From the NCBI RefSeq assembly GCF_003576645.1, contig NC_044918.1, forward strand, positions 20,576,148 to 20,640,147: DNA of 64,000 bases, given 5' to 3'. This stretch comes from Ipomoea triloba. Lineage: Eukaryota; Streptophyta; Magnoliopsida; Solanales; Convolvulaceae. Position numbers and translations under genes: made by a program. Below the pieces are notes generated by a model. The model had not been told where the DNA came from. It made no database searches and saw only the letters and a program-made list of their open reading frames with translations. Positions 37,410 through 47,485 of the stretch are shown here, piece by piece (positions within the stretch are counted from its first letter, which is position 1; each line of letters begins with the position of its first letter).

Positions 37410-37560
37410 AAAGGACCGCCAAGGACCTTGTGGTCCAGTGGCATCAAACCCTTCCTTTTACACGGGAGGTGGTGGATTCGAGCCTAGTCGACCACCTATT
37501 GAAAATATTCCTCATCGTCATAATGAAGGTTATCATTACCAATTGAGTACATTACATCCA
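37410..37560 (+). mobile_element. tRNA-derived SINE (fragment)
   Basis: Two polymerase III promoter boxes are in tRNA-like spacing: an A box, TGGTCCAGTGG, at 37431-37441 and a B box, GGATTCGAGCC, at 37474-37484. The sequence around them (GGACCTTGTGGTCCAGTGGC) has the form of plant SINE heads. The body does not fold as a tRNA, so it is not a tRNA gene. The 3' end and target duplications are not clear. Confidence 0.5.
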
Positions 37561-37874
37561 TGATAATAGTAATGAAAATATTAACTTGATATACAAGGCA
37601 TAACTGAAAGAGATATCCAGCTTGATCAATTGACCTCACAAAAAAGTTCATATAAAATTAAGAGAATTTTGAAAAGAGACTTAACATTACATTACTATAA
37701 TCTTGAAGTCGGGATCACAACCATGGAAAAACGAGAAGCCCAAACAATCTCGATGACACTATTTAGGAAAAGAAAAAAAGAAATCTTGAAGTAACCATGG
37801 AAAAACGATAGACAATCTCGATGACACTATTAGAAAAAAGAAAAGGCATGTGTCAAACAAAAAGAGATAATGAG

Positions 37875-38280
37875 GAGAAAACTAGCTGAGCTTGCCTGGG
37901 CGGCCTAGATGAGGCCAAACCTTAGCTAGACTTGAAATGTGACCAAGGTGAAGCCTCAACTGGCTTACTGGCCAACCAAAAAAAAAAAAAAAAAAGAATA
38001 AGAAGAAGAAGGGATCGGAGAAGGAACAACACCAACTAAGGCTAGTCCTTAGCTAGACTCAAAACGTGACTGAGGCCTAGCATTGGCTGGCTAAATGATA
38101 AATTGACCGATGCCAAGCCCCAATTGGTTAAAAAAAAAAAGTAGGAGAAGAAGGAAGTGAGGCGGGACAACACTAGTTGAGCCCAACCTAGTCGAGGCAA
38201 GACCTTAGCCAAACTCAAAACGTAGTTGAGGCCTAACCAAATAACAAACCGGCTGAGTAAAAATCCCAGTCAATCAAAGG
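37875..38280. repeat. Cluster of three degenerate ~130-bp repeats
   Basis: Three related blocks each contain a CTTAG(C)(T/C)A(G/A)ACT(T/C)(G/A)AAA-type word, a GTGAC(C/T)(A/G)AGG-type word, and then an A-rich and GAAGAAG tract. They run up to the poly-G/N gap at 38283 and resume past it (AGTTGAGGCCAAG near 38498). Likely a diverged tandem repeat or a repeat-rich transposon interior. No ORF. Confidence 0.45.
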
Positions 38281-38282
38281 GT

Positions 38283-38442
38283 GGGGGGGGGGGGGGGGGA
38301 TGAAATANNNNNNNNNNNNNNNNNNNNNNNNNNNNNNNNNNNNNNNNNNNNNNNNNNNNNNNNNNNNNNNNNNNNNNNNNNNNNNNNNNNNNNNNNNNNN
38401 NNNNNNNNNNNNNNNNNNGGGGGGGGGGGGGGGGGGGGGGGG
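38283..38442. other. N gap flanked by poly-G runs
   Basis: A 17-G run (38283-38299), a 111-base N gap (38308-38418), then a 24-G run (38419-38442). Open frames across it are meaningless. Poly-G at gap edges is typical of failed bases in two-colour short-read chemistry. Confidence 0.8.
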
Positions 38443-38889
38443 ACTGAGCTAGCCAAGGCTTTGAAGTCAAAGAGAGCGCATCATTAGTTAAACTAGTTGC
38501 AGTTGAGGCCAAGTCCCAACCAAAGATGAAATTGACTGGGCTTCGGCAGGCTGGGACCAATTTGATGTGTAAGACAGACTCCGAATGTATAGATCTAAAT
38601 GCATCTACTATTACTCCTCAGCTAACTTCGCTACACTCATAGCTCGAGAGTGGAGGGTCGGTGACATGATAATTAGAAAAGTATTTCGAGTCAAACCCAC
38701 AAATATTGGTTAGAGAAATTAAAGCGAGCAATAGCAATGATCATTAATCAAGCACTCAAGGCACTTAATGTAGAGCTATTGCACTAATTAGGGAGCTATG
38801 CATTGTATTTATTAGGGGCATTGAATCTACATTTGTGTGGAGCCGTTATACTTATTAGACTCTTGAGCGTGTGCTTAATCAAGCATTAC

Positions 38890-39195
38890 CTAGTATAAAT
38901 ATGGGTTGTTATGCCATGGATTCGGGGTCCACCTTGCAAGGTGGATCTGGGCACATTGAGCTGTGACAACTTGAACTGCCAAACACTGGAAGCTAGCCAG
39001 CATGTGTACAAAGCGCATGAAGAGCAGTTTCATCTTCCATTCCACATACCGGGCATGAGAGCTCAATCCCAACTCTCTTAGCTTCTTAAATAGATTGGAT
39101 GTCGTAGTGGAGAGGATTTCTTTCACAGCTCTCCAGAGAAAGGAGCGCCACTTCGGTGGGGCTTTTAGTCCCCAAAGCTTGTTCCATTTCATAAA
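38890..39195 (-). pseudogene. LINE fragment, reverse-transcriptase zinc-binding (zf-RVT) region
   Basis: On the minus strand the frame starts MKWNKLWGLKAPPKWRSFLW, matching the W..LW.LK.PPK...FLWR signature of the zf-RVT domain at the C-terminal side of plant LINE/RT ORFs. A frameshift then moves the cysteine motif (CPVCGMEDETALHALC, near 39060-39010) into another frame. Only this piece of the LINE is present and it is broken. Upstream spacer up to the H+-ATPase holds nothing else. Confidence 0.7.
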
Positions 39196-39239
39196 GGGGA
39201 ATGGCGTAGGAGCAGGGCAACGCCATTAGTGAGCTGTCT

Positions 39240-40100
39240 ATACAGCTATACCCATTCCTAACAGACCCAAAGAATCAATATCCCAGTACCCGGTTCCATC
39301 TGTCACCATCAATTTAGAATGGTAACAAAGTTATCATCACACTATATAGTAGTTCATTATTTATATATAAAAACTGTGGGACTTATTATTATTATAAGTT
39401 ATAACCGTGAACAACACTAATAGCTCTAGACTCATTAGGGAAACAATGGACAATTATTCTAAGAATTAGCTAGCTAGATTCATGCTTTAATCGAATGGGG
39501 AGAATAATGTTGTTGAAAAACACTAAAAAATCTCAGAACATCAAAAGGGGGAAAATTTTAATGGCAGTGCATGGAATGAAATTACGAGATGCAATCAGAG
39601 AGCAATGGTAATCCATTGATTAAGGATAGCCCCAAGTCTGTAGCCCATCACCCTGCTATTTTGGGGGTCAAAATGTGATGAAAAAACCACCAAAAAAAAA
39701 AGAAAAAGGAAAAAAAGAACGGATTTATAGATGGTAATAAGAGGAGGTGGTAGATATATATAAAAGGGTGATTACTCCTCTAAATTTTTTTTAAGGCCTA
39801 ACACATTTTTTTTTTCTCTTTCTTCCAAAACTCAATGGGGACGGAGGAAAAGAGATAGTAATAACCAATAATCATTTAATAATAACAATAAGTAGTGAGT
39901 AGGGGTGAGCCCCAACAAGGAAGAGAGAGAGAGACTTAGTGTTCTCTCTTGTATCTTCCTTTTTTGAAAAAAAAAAAAAAACACATTATTAAAAAAAAAA
40001 AAAAACAGAGAAAAGAAAAAGAAAAAGAAACATCTTTTTTGGCCCCTGCAGGCCCCTCTGTGTATCTTAATTGTTCTTGCTCTTTTAATTTTGATCTATC
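39240..40100 (+). promoter_or_regulatory. Upstream region of the H+-ATPase gene
   Basis: Contains a TATATATAAAAG box at about 39754-39765 and a CT/GA-rich stretch (GAGAGAGAGAGA near 39925, A-rich runs 39967-40020) typical of plant 5' leaders, followed by the ATG at 40101. A transcription start between about 39785 and 39950 is inferred only. Confidence 0.4.
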
Positions 40101-43100
40101 ATGGCCTCCCTGGAGGATATTGTAAAAGGGCAATTTGATCTTGTAAGTATATATCTATCCTCCTCTAAATACACAGTTTTTCTATATACACTTTAAATTA
40201 TATATGTAACACTGTTAAAAAAATTATTTTTTGTTTTGTTAAATCTGTCATGCAACGCCATGCATGCAAGTTCATTTTCATGCAAGTAGTCAAGAAGAAG
40301 ATTTTTGAAGATAGAGAGCTAATTAATTAATGGGTTAGCTAGAAAATTAAATAAGTGAAATAATATTTATTTGCAGGAGAAGGTTTCGGTTGAGGAAGTG
40401 TTCCAGAAACTGAAATGTAGCAGAGAGGGCTTGACAGAAAATGAAGGGAAGAAAAGGCTTGAAATGTTTGGGCCAAACAAGCTTGAGGAAAAGAAGGAAA
40501 ACAAACTCCTAAAGTTCTTGGGCTTCATGTGGAATCCTCTTTCATGGGTCATGGAGTGCGCTGCCATTATGGCCATTGTTCTCGCTAATGGAGGAGTAAT
40601 AATTCCCAATTCTCACCTCCTGATTCACTGGAATTATTAATTATTCACAATTTCATTTTTTCAATTCGTAATCCGTAGTATAATTTTGTTTAATTTGTTT
40701 GTTTCACCGCCAGGGAAAGGGTCCGGATTGGCAAGATTTCGTGGGGATCGTAACGCTGCTAATCATCAACTCTACAATCAGTTACATTGAAGAAAACAAC
40801 GCCGGCAATGCAGCGGAGGCGCTCATGGCGAATCTCGCGCTAAAAACCAAGGTTTTGAGAGGCGGCAAGTGGAGCGAGCAGGACGCTGCAGACCTAGTCC
40901 CCGGCGATATCATCAGCATCAAGCTTGGAGATATCGTCCCCGCAGATGCTCGCCTCCTGGAAGGGGATGCCCTCAAGATTGATCAGGCGGCTCTCACAGG
41001 TGAATCCTTGCCGGTCACTAAGGCAGCCGGGGACGTCGCCTACTCCGGCTCCACCGTGAAGCAGGGAGAGATCGATGCCGTCGTCATCGCCACCGGCATC
41101 CGCACCTTCTTTGGAAAGGCTGCTCATCTCGTTGATAGCACCAACAATGTTGGTCACTTCCAACAGGTAACAAAACCTAATTGTAGCATTTTCTTAGATC
41201 AGCGAACCAGCTAATACATGTTTTTGCAAAAAAGCAACTCTTAATTTAATACAAGACAAGGTCAAATGCCTGTGTACACAAGTAATCTGTCCACTTTGAA
41301 CATAATCTGATCTCAGCGAACCAGCTAATCCATGTTTTTGCAAAAAAGCAACTCTTAATTTAATACAAGACAAGGTCAAATGCATGTGTACACAAGGAAT
41401 CTGTCCACTTTGAACATAATCTTTTGCCCCAAATACTGTTAGAACTTACTGAACTAGGAAGTTGAGCCCCAAAGGATCTGTCCACTTTGAACATAATCTG
41501 ACCTCTTGCCCCAAATAGGGTCATTGGAATGTACACAACATTTGAACCAAGTGTTCATCATGTTTGGCCGAAATGTTCATCATATTTGAATTAAATGTTC
41601 ATTATAGACACATTTAGCTATTTTATGAGTCTGGGCTCTTAGTATAAAATAATATAGGCAGGATTGATATGACTAAAAGTGTTTGATACTGTCTTTTTCT
41701 GATAGGTGTTGACAGCTATTGGGAATTTCTGCATCTGCTCAATTGGTGTAGGAGTGTTGATTGAGATTGTGGTTATGTTCCCAATTCAGCACAGGGGGTA
41801 TAGGGAGGGCATAGACAATTTGCTTGTGTTGCTCATTGGAGGGATCCCAATTGCCATGCCTACAGTGTTATCTGTGACAATGGCTATTGGGTCTCACAGG
41901 CTATCACAGCAAGGTGCCATCACTAAGAGGATGACTGCCATTGAAGAAATGGCTGGTATGGATGTGCTTTGCAGTGATAAGACTGGTACCCTCACCCTTA
42001 ACAAGCTCACAGTTGACAAGAGCTTGGTTGAGGTCTTCGTTCAAAATGCTAGTAAAGATGATGTCTTGTTGCTTGGCGCTAGAGCCTCCAGGGTTGAGAA
42101 CCAGGATGCCATTGATGCTTGCATTGTTGGCATGTTGAGTGATCCCAAGGAGGCTAGAGCAGGCATTCAAGAAGTGCATTTTCTGCCTTTCAATCCAAAC
42201 GATAAGCGTACTGCAATTACATATATTGATAATCGCGGGGACTGGTACAGGGTTAGCAAGGGTGCTCCTGAGCAGGTATATGTGTGTGTGCGCGCGCTTT
42301 ACTAGTATCTACTTTCCATTTACTTTGATCTTTCATTTTTGTTGTTTAATAGTGTCTCACTGTCTTAAAAATTTCACTAGATAATTGAACTCTGTGAACT
42401 TAAAGAAGAAACTCTAAAGAAGGCTCATGAAATCATTGACAACTTTGCCAACCGTGGCCTTCGTTCTTTAGCCGTTGCAAGACAGGTGAGTAGGTGACCA
42501 ATAAAAGAATAGACAATTGGTGGGTAAAAGTTGAAAGTTCACTATGGACTAATGTGATTATATGTGTTAATGTTTATTTTTTCAGAGTGTACCTGAGAAG
42601 CACAAGGAGAGTTTTGGATTACCATGGGAATTTGTTGGTTTGTTGCCTCTCTTTGATCCTCCAAGGCATGACAGTGCTGAGACCATCAAGAGGGCTATTG
42701 AACTTGGTGTCAATGTCAAGATGATCACTGGTGATCAGCTTGCCATTGGTAAAGAAACAGGTCGAAGGCTCGGTATGGGCACCAACATGTATCCCTCTTC
42801 CTCCCTTCTTGGCCAGAGTAATGATGCATCCATTGCTTCAATCCCTATTGATGAGCTTATTGAGAAGGCTGATGGCTTTGCTGGAGTCTTCCCTGGTAAA
42901 TACTAATTAGTCTGTATGTTTTTGAAAACCTGATTCTCCATGGAAACTAACAAAGGGTTTTGGTTATTTTCTTCTTACAAAGAGCACAAATATGAGATTG
43001 TTAAGAGACTGCAAGAGATGAATCACATTTGCGGAATGACTGGAGATGGTGTAAATGATGCCCCAGCACTGAAAAAAGCCGATATTGGCATTGCTGTGGC

Positions 43101-44702
43101 TGATGCTACTGATGCTGCAAGAAGCGCCTCAGATATTGTTTTGACCGAGCCAGGCCTTAGCGTCATTGTGTGTGCTGTCTTAACGAGCAGAGCCATCTTC
43201 CAGAGGATGAAGAACTACACCATCTATGCAGTCTCCATCACAATACGTATTGTCGTGGGGTTCACACTCCTTGCCCTTATATGGAAATTCGATTTCTCAC
43301 CTTTCATGGTCCTCATTATTGCTGTCCTCAACGATGGAACCATCATGACTATCTCTAAGGATAGGGTGAAGCCTTCTGCTATGCCAGACTCCTGGAAGCT
43401 CAACGAAATCTTTGCCACTGGCATTGCTCTTGGAACCTACCAAGCTCTCATGACTGCTCTCTTCTTCTTCCTTGTATCTGACACTGATTTCTTCACTGTA
43501 ATTTCCTTTCATCATATCCCCACCTTGTGTTTTCCTCTTCCATAGCTTGCCTTATTTAACTAGCTCGTAACAAGCGCATTTTATCTTCAGGACATTTTCA
43601 AGGTTAAATCCCTCAAGGGTTCACCTAGTGAGCTCACAGCTGCTGTCTATCTCCAAGTCAGTATAATCAGTCAAGCACTCATCTTTGTCACACGGTCTCA
43701 AAGCTGGTCGTTTGCTGAGCCCCCCGGGATCTTGCTTCTCATCGCCTTTCTTGCAGCCCAATTCGTGAGTTCTCATTGCGTGACAGCACATTCAATATTG
43801 GAATGGCCTATTATTGTACTTAAAAAAAACAAAACTGTTCTTGTTGTCTGATCTGTGGGTAGGTGGCTACAACTATTACTGTATATGCAAACTGGAGCTT
43901 TGCAAGAATCCAAGGCATTGGGTGGGGATGGGCTGGAGTTATATGGATTTACAGCATAATCACATACTTCCCTCTTGACATCCTCAAGTTCATCACGCGG
44001 TTAGCATTGAATGAAAATGCATCAAAACCCATGCTGGAGAACGAGGTATAGTGCAGAAGTTGCCATGACAATACAATCATGAACCACATTCAGTAATTCC
44101 TTAATCCTTAGCTTCTTCACTAACTGACACACACCTCTAACTTCTTAATGCTGAACACACACACAAACAAATTTAGACTGCTTTCATGTCTAAGAAAGAC
44201 TATGGAACATCTTTGCAGACTTCTAAGGCACCTAAACAATGCAATGAGAAGAACTACAGCGAAATGACTGAGCTTGAACACGCCCCCGAGGAGGCTACAA
44301 GGTACAAGAAAATGTGATCTCATCTTTAGTAATGGACACATTTTCGAGGCAGTGTGCTGGACTTGGTCTTTCATCGGTCTCGGCCCAACAATCCCCTAGC
44401 CACCAATTAATAGATTTGGCCTTTTACTGGGCTCCACCGTCTTAATTGTTCTTGTTGGGACTCGACCCCATCTTTGATACCACTTTTTAAGATCAAACAC
44501 TTACCAATATGCCAAACACCATAGCGAATAGCGCAACTTTATTTCCTCATAGACTGCCGTCACATTTTCGAGATGCAGAGTTTTAGACTTAGGCCTCCAC
44601 CCAACATGTTCTTTTGCATTCCATTAGATTACAACTATTGCAACAGACATTATATGTTCACAATAACTATTTTGCAGGTTGACAGATGCTGAGGCAGTAT
44701 AA
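40101..44702 (+). CDS. Plasma-membrane H+-ATPase (P3A-type), short C-terminal form
   Basis: Proton pump that energises the plasma membrane. Exons: 40101-40142, 40377-40595, 40714-41166, 41706-42275, 42381-42485, 42586-42895, 42983-43497, 43591-43764, 43863-44045, 44177-44301, 44678-44702, giving 2721 nt, 906 residues. Visible motifs: N-terminal [19 protein letters not shown], the A-domain TGES (182-185), the phosphorylated Asp 329 in [34 protein letters not shown], and [21 protein letters not shown], followed by the expected membrane segments. All catalytic residues are present. The tail is odd. After SKKDYG it lacks the KEEREAQW-type block of Arabidopsis AHA proteins, keeps NEKN.Y.E, and ends LTDAEAV, about 45 residues shorter than the usual 950. 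The canonical YTV end with its 14-3-3-binding Thr is missing. A second version of the last exon lies at 44889. Confidence 0.92.
41199..41490. repeat. 114-bp direct repeat in H+-ATPase intron 3
   Basis: AGCGAACCAGCTAAT.CATG begins at 41201 and again at 41315, with about 114 bp repeated almost exactly. A third partial copy of its end (ATCTGTCCACTTTGAACATA) follows at about 41475. A small local tandem duplication without coding content. Confidence 0.8.
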
Positions 44703-44971
44703 GGGTGCATGTGGAATCACTAATCAGTGGCCAAGGAAAAGGCTTTAGACATCAACACCTTCTTGTGAACATATAATGACTTGGCCCTTTACCGGCTTCC
44801 GATCCACGTACCCAACATGTTCTTTTGCATTCTATAAGATTACAACTATTGCAGCAGGCGTTATATGTTCACAAGAACCATTTTGCAGGCTGACAGAGGT
44901 TGATACAGTATAAGGGAGCATGTGGGATCACTAATCAGTGACCAAGGAGAAGGCTTTAGACATCAACACCA
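44601..44971 (+). repeat. Tandem duplication of the H+-ATPase terminal exon
   Basis: Blocks 44601-44758 and 44813-44971 are diverged copies with an offset near 212 bases. Each contains an acceptor, a 25-base coding end and the same downstream sequence, which ends AGACATCAACACC. The copies differ by scattered substitutions, so this is a real, older duplication and not an assembly repeat. Confidence 0.85.
44889..44913 (+). CDS. Alternative last exon of the H+-ATPase
   Basis: Acceptor TTTTGCAG then 25 coding bases ending TAA at 44911-44913. Spliced to exon 10 (ending 44301, phase 2) it gives a C-terminus of LTEVDTV in place of LTDAEAV. The frame and splice acceptor are intact in both versions. 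Penultimate Thr followed by Val is also the end of classical plant H+-ATPases (YTV). Whether it is used is unknown. Confidence 0.5.
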
Positions 44972-45137
44972 TTCAGCAACACTCCACAGTCTAAAATAGA
45001 GCAAGAAGAGATATAGAAAGCCAAAAGGAAACATCTTTACTTTAGGACTAACATTTTTGTCCTCCTCACATTTAAAGGTGATAGGATGTAGGGTGATATC
45101 AGGATTAAGAGAAGGGCTCACTAAGATTAGAAAGGAA

Positions 45138-45138
<1 letters not shown>

Positions 45139-45175
<37 letters not shown>

Positions 45176-45194
45176 ATACTACCACAAGTACAAN

Positions 45195-45233
<39 letters not shown>

Positions 45234-45250
45234 ATACTACCACAAGTACA
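45139..45250. repeat. Poly-A plus unique tail duplicated around a single N
   Basis: A run of about 35 A and CTATACTACCACAAGTACAA is followed by one N (45194) and then by the same arrangement again. As at 11639, this looks like two overlapping contig ends not merged. Confidence 0.85.
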
Positions 45251-45284
45251 AGAAACAAGAAAAGGGTGATAAAATGGAGTTTAC

Positions 45285-45342
45285 ACAGTGTACAGTTGCA
45301 CACCTTTGGGTAGTGCATGCGGTTTCCCTCGTCACCCAAAAA
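45285..45342. repeat. Dispersed repeat, SINE/LINE 3'-end type (second locus)
   Basis: A TTGCACACCTTTGGGTAGTG segment followed by GGTTTCCCTCGTCACCC, related to 10900-10965 in SEC10 intron 21. The surrounding spacer holds no gene. Confidence 0.4.
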
Positions 45343-45465
45343 TGAAAAAAGAAAAATAGAGTAAAAAAGAAAAGAAAAGCAATGTTTGAGTGTTTATTGT
45401 TACTATTATTCTGTATTTTTGTGTTAGTATACATCTCTTTTCCTCCACAATCTTTCACTCTGGCC

Positions 45466-46309
45466 TTGTTTGGTTAGTAGCGGATCCACCAATTTTTGGC
45501 GGATCCGCCGTTTTCAGCGTTTTGACCATGGTCAAAACACTAAAACCCTTGTTTGGTTAATGGCAGTTTGGAGCAGCGGATTTGCTCCAAACCGNNNNNN
45601 NNNNNNNNNNNNNNNNNNNNNNNNNNNNNNNNNNNNNNNNNNNNNNNNNNNNNNNNNNNNNNNNNNNNNNNNNNNNNNNNNNNNNNNNNNNNNNNNNNNN
45701 NNNNNNNNNNNNNNNNNNNNNNNNNNNNNNNNNNNNNNNNNNNNNNNNNNNNNNNNNNNNNNNNNNNNNNNNNNNNNNNNNNNNNNNNNNNNNNNNNNNN
45801 NNNNNNNNNNNNNNNNNNNNNNNNNNNNNNNNNNNNNNNNNNNNNNNNNNNNNNNNNNNNNNNNNNNNNNNNNNNNNNNNNNNNNNNNNNNNNNNNNNNN
45901 NNNNNNNNNNNNNNNNNNNNNNNNNNNNNNNNNNNNNNNNNNNNNNNNNNNNNNNNNNNNNNNNNNNNNNNNNNNNNNNNNNNNNNNNNNNNNNNNNNNN
46001 NNNNNNNNNNNNNNNNNNNNNNNNNNNNNNNNNNNNNNNNNNNNNNNNNNNNNNNNNNNNNNNNNNNNNNNNNNNNNNNNNNNNNNNNNNNNNNNNNNNN
46101 NNNNNNNNNNNNNNNNNNNNNNNNNNNNNNNNNNNNNNNNNNNNNNNNNNNNNNNNNNNNNNTCTAAACAGCTAATTTTACCAAATATCTTTTTACAAAC
46201 TGCTAATACAATCCACTGGTCAAACCCGCTAATATAATCCGCTATTTGATAACCGCTAATACAATCTGCTACCGCTAAAATCTAACCGCTGATAACCAAA
46301 CAAGCCCAG
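45466..46309. mobile_element. Non-autonomous DNA transposon with N gap
   Basis: Inverted ends GGCCTTGTTTGGTTAGTAGCGG and CCGCTGATAACCAAACAAGCCC (near-perfect complements) enclose about 840 bases, of which 45595-46162 are N. The visible interior repeats CCGCTAATA/AATCCGCTA words. Such CTTGTTTGG ends are common on small plant DNA transposons (hAT or Harbinger type). No clean target duplication can be read, so the superfamily is left open. Long frames through the N stretch are not real. Confidence 0.65.
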
Positions 46310-47096
46310 ACTGTCTCGCAATGTTCTGATACGTAGCTAGTAGAAGTGTCCTTGGGTTTTTATTTCTTTAGTTAGATACTTTTAGATTACACTTAAAACT
46401 AATTAGAATGTATGTGTACTTTTAGCGATTAGTGTTTGTAAATAAAATTAATTCCTAATTCAAATATAGTTAAAAACATATCTCTTCGTCATTGTTTTGT
46501 TTCTTCCGTCACCTTCCTTGGATCATATCATTTTGCTCGTAATCTATTTCTTAAATAAACAGTACATAGATATAAAAAAAATTAATACAAAATAAAAGTT
46601 TTTTGATGCATCAAATGCTACCAAGTCTTTAAGGAAAAAAATATATTACATGAGACGCTTTTAGACATGTAATATTTTTAATTATAAAATAATATATATC
46701 TTTCAAAAATAATTTATCAACTAAAAAAATTATATTTAATAATTAAAAAAGGGAGATACTAACCCTAAATCCCCAATGCTAAAAAATCGATGTCTTCATT
46801 AGTCAAGAAAATGATGTAATTTTTGCCCAATTGAAATTAGGGTTAATATTCATGCTTTTTTAAATTAGAAAATACATAAATGTTTTAGAGAGATTATGGA
46901 TTATTTGGAAGAAGGGATTAGTTTAACTTGATTTTAAAATGTTGAATCTCTAATCTTCAATGACTCGATAGAGCATATTAAACACATATTTTTGTTTTGA
47001 GTCCTTTCACTTAAAAGATTTAATGTTACTGTGCACAAATAGTCCCTTCACTTGAAATTTAGGTCTGACATGTATGTTGTTTTCCTAGATTTAATG
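46310..47096. other. AT-rich spacer upstream of WD40 copy 1
   Basis: No coding region or recognisable element seen. The duplicated block that includes the WD40 gene starts near its right end. Confidence 0.6.
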
Positions 47097-47123
47097 TTTT
47101 CCCGCCAGATCAATATTCCCGCT
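47097..47123 (+). promoter_or_regulatory. E2F-type sites, WD40 copy 1
   Basis: TTTTCCCGCC (47097-47106) and ATATTCCCGCT (about 47114-47123) match the plant E2F consensus TTTSSCGC exactly or nearly, about 125-150 bases before the start codon. The same pair occurs before copy 2. This suggests expression tied to S phase or DNA damage. Confidence 0.6.
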
Positions 47124-47246
47124 AAATTGTGTATGCATATTAGATGTCAGGCATCACACCTCCTCAAAACCCCTTAAATAAGCCACCTAACCGCTTCCTT
47201 CTTCATCCGATCCTTCTTCGATTCAGTGGGTTTCCTACTTTCTCTA

Positions 47247-47454
47247 ATGGCGCCTTCTCAGAAATTAACGGACTACGAACGTCGGAGGCTGGAAAACATC
47301 AAGCGAAATGAGGAAATGCTCGCCGCCCTCAAAATTCAATCCCGCCTCTCCGATCTCTCCGCCGCCACCGCCGCCGCCAAACGTCCCAGGTCCTTTCCAT
47401 CGATCTATCCCACCAAACAAAGTCTTATTTGTAGGATTCTGTTAGTAGTTTTTG

Positions 47455-47485
<31 letters not shown>

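Noticed and set aside
37420..37500. tRNA gene
   Set aside because: A and B boxes are present but no cloverleaf or acceptor pairing is visible; a SINE explains it better.
44281..44316. H+-ATPase ending in exon 10 at YKKM plus stop by intron retention
   Set aside because: Possible, but a good donor (ACAAG|GTACAAG) and two in-phase acceptors downstream make the spliced forms more likely.
45470..46237. 255-codon open frame across the N gap
   Set aside because: Nearly all residues are unknown; it exists only because N codons contain no stops.
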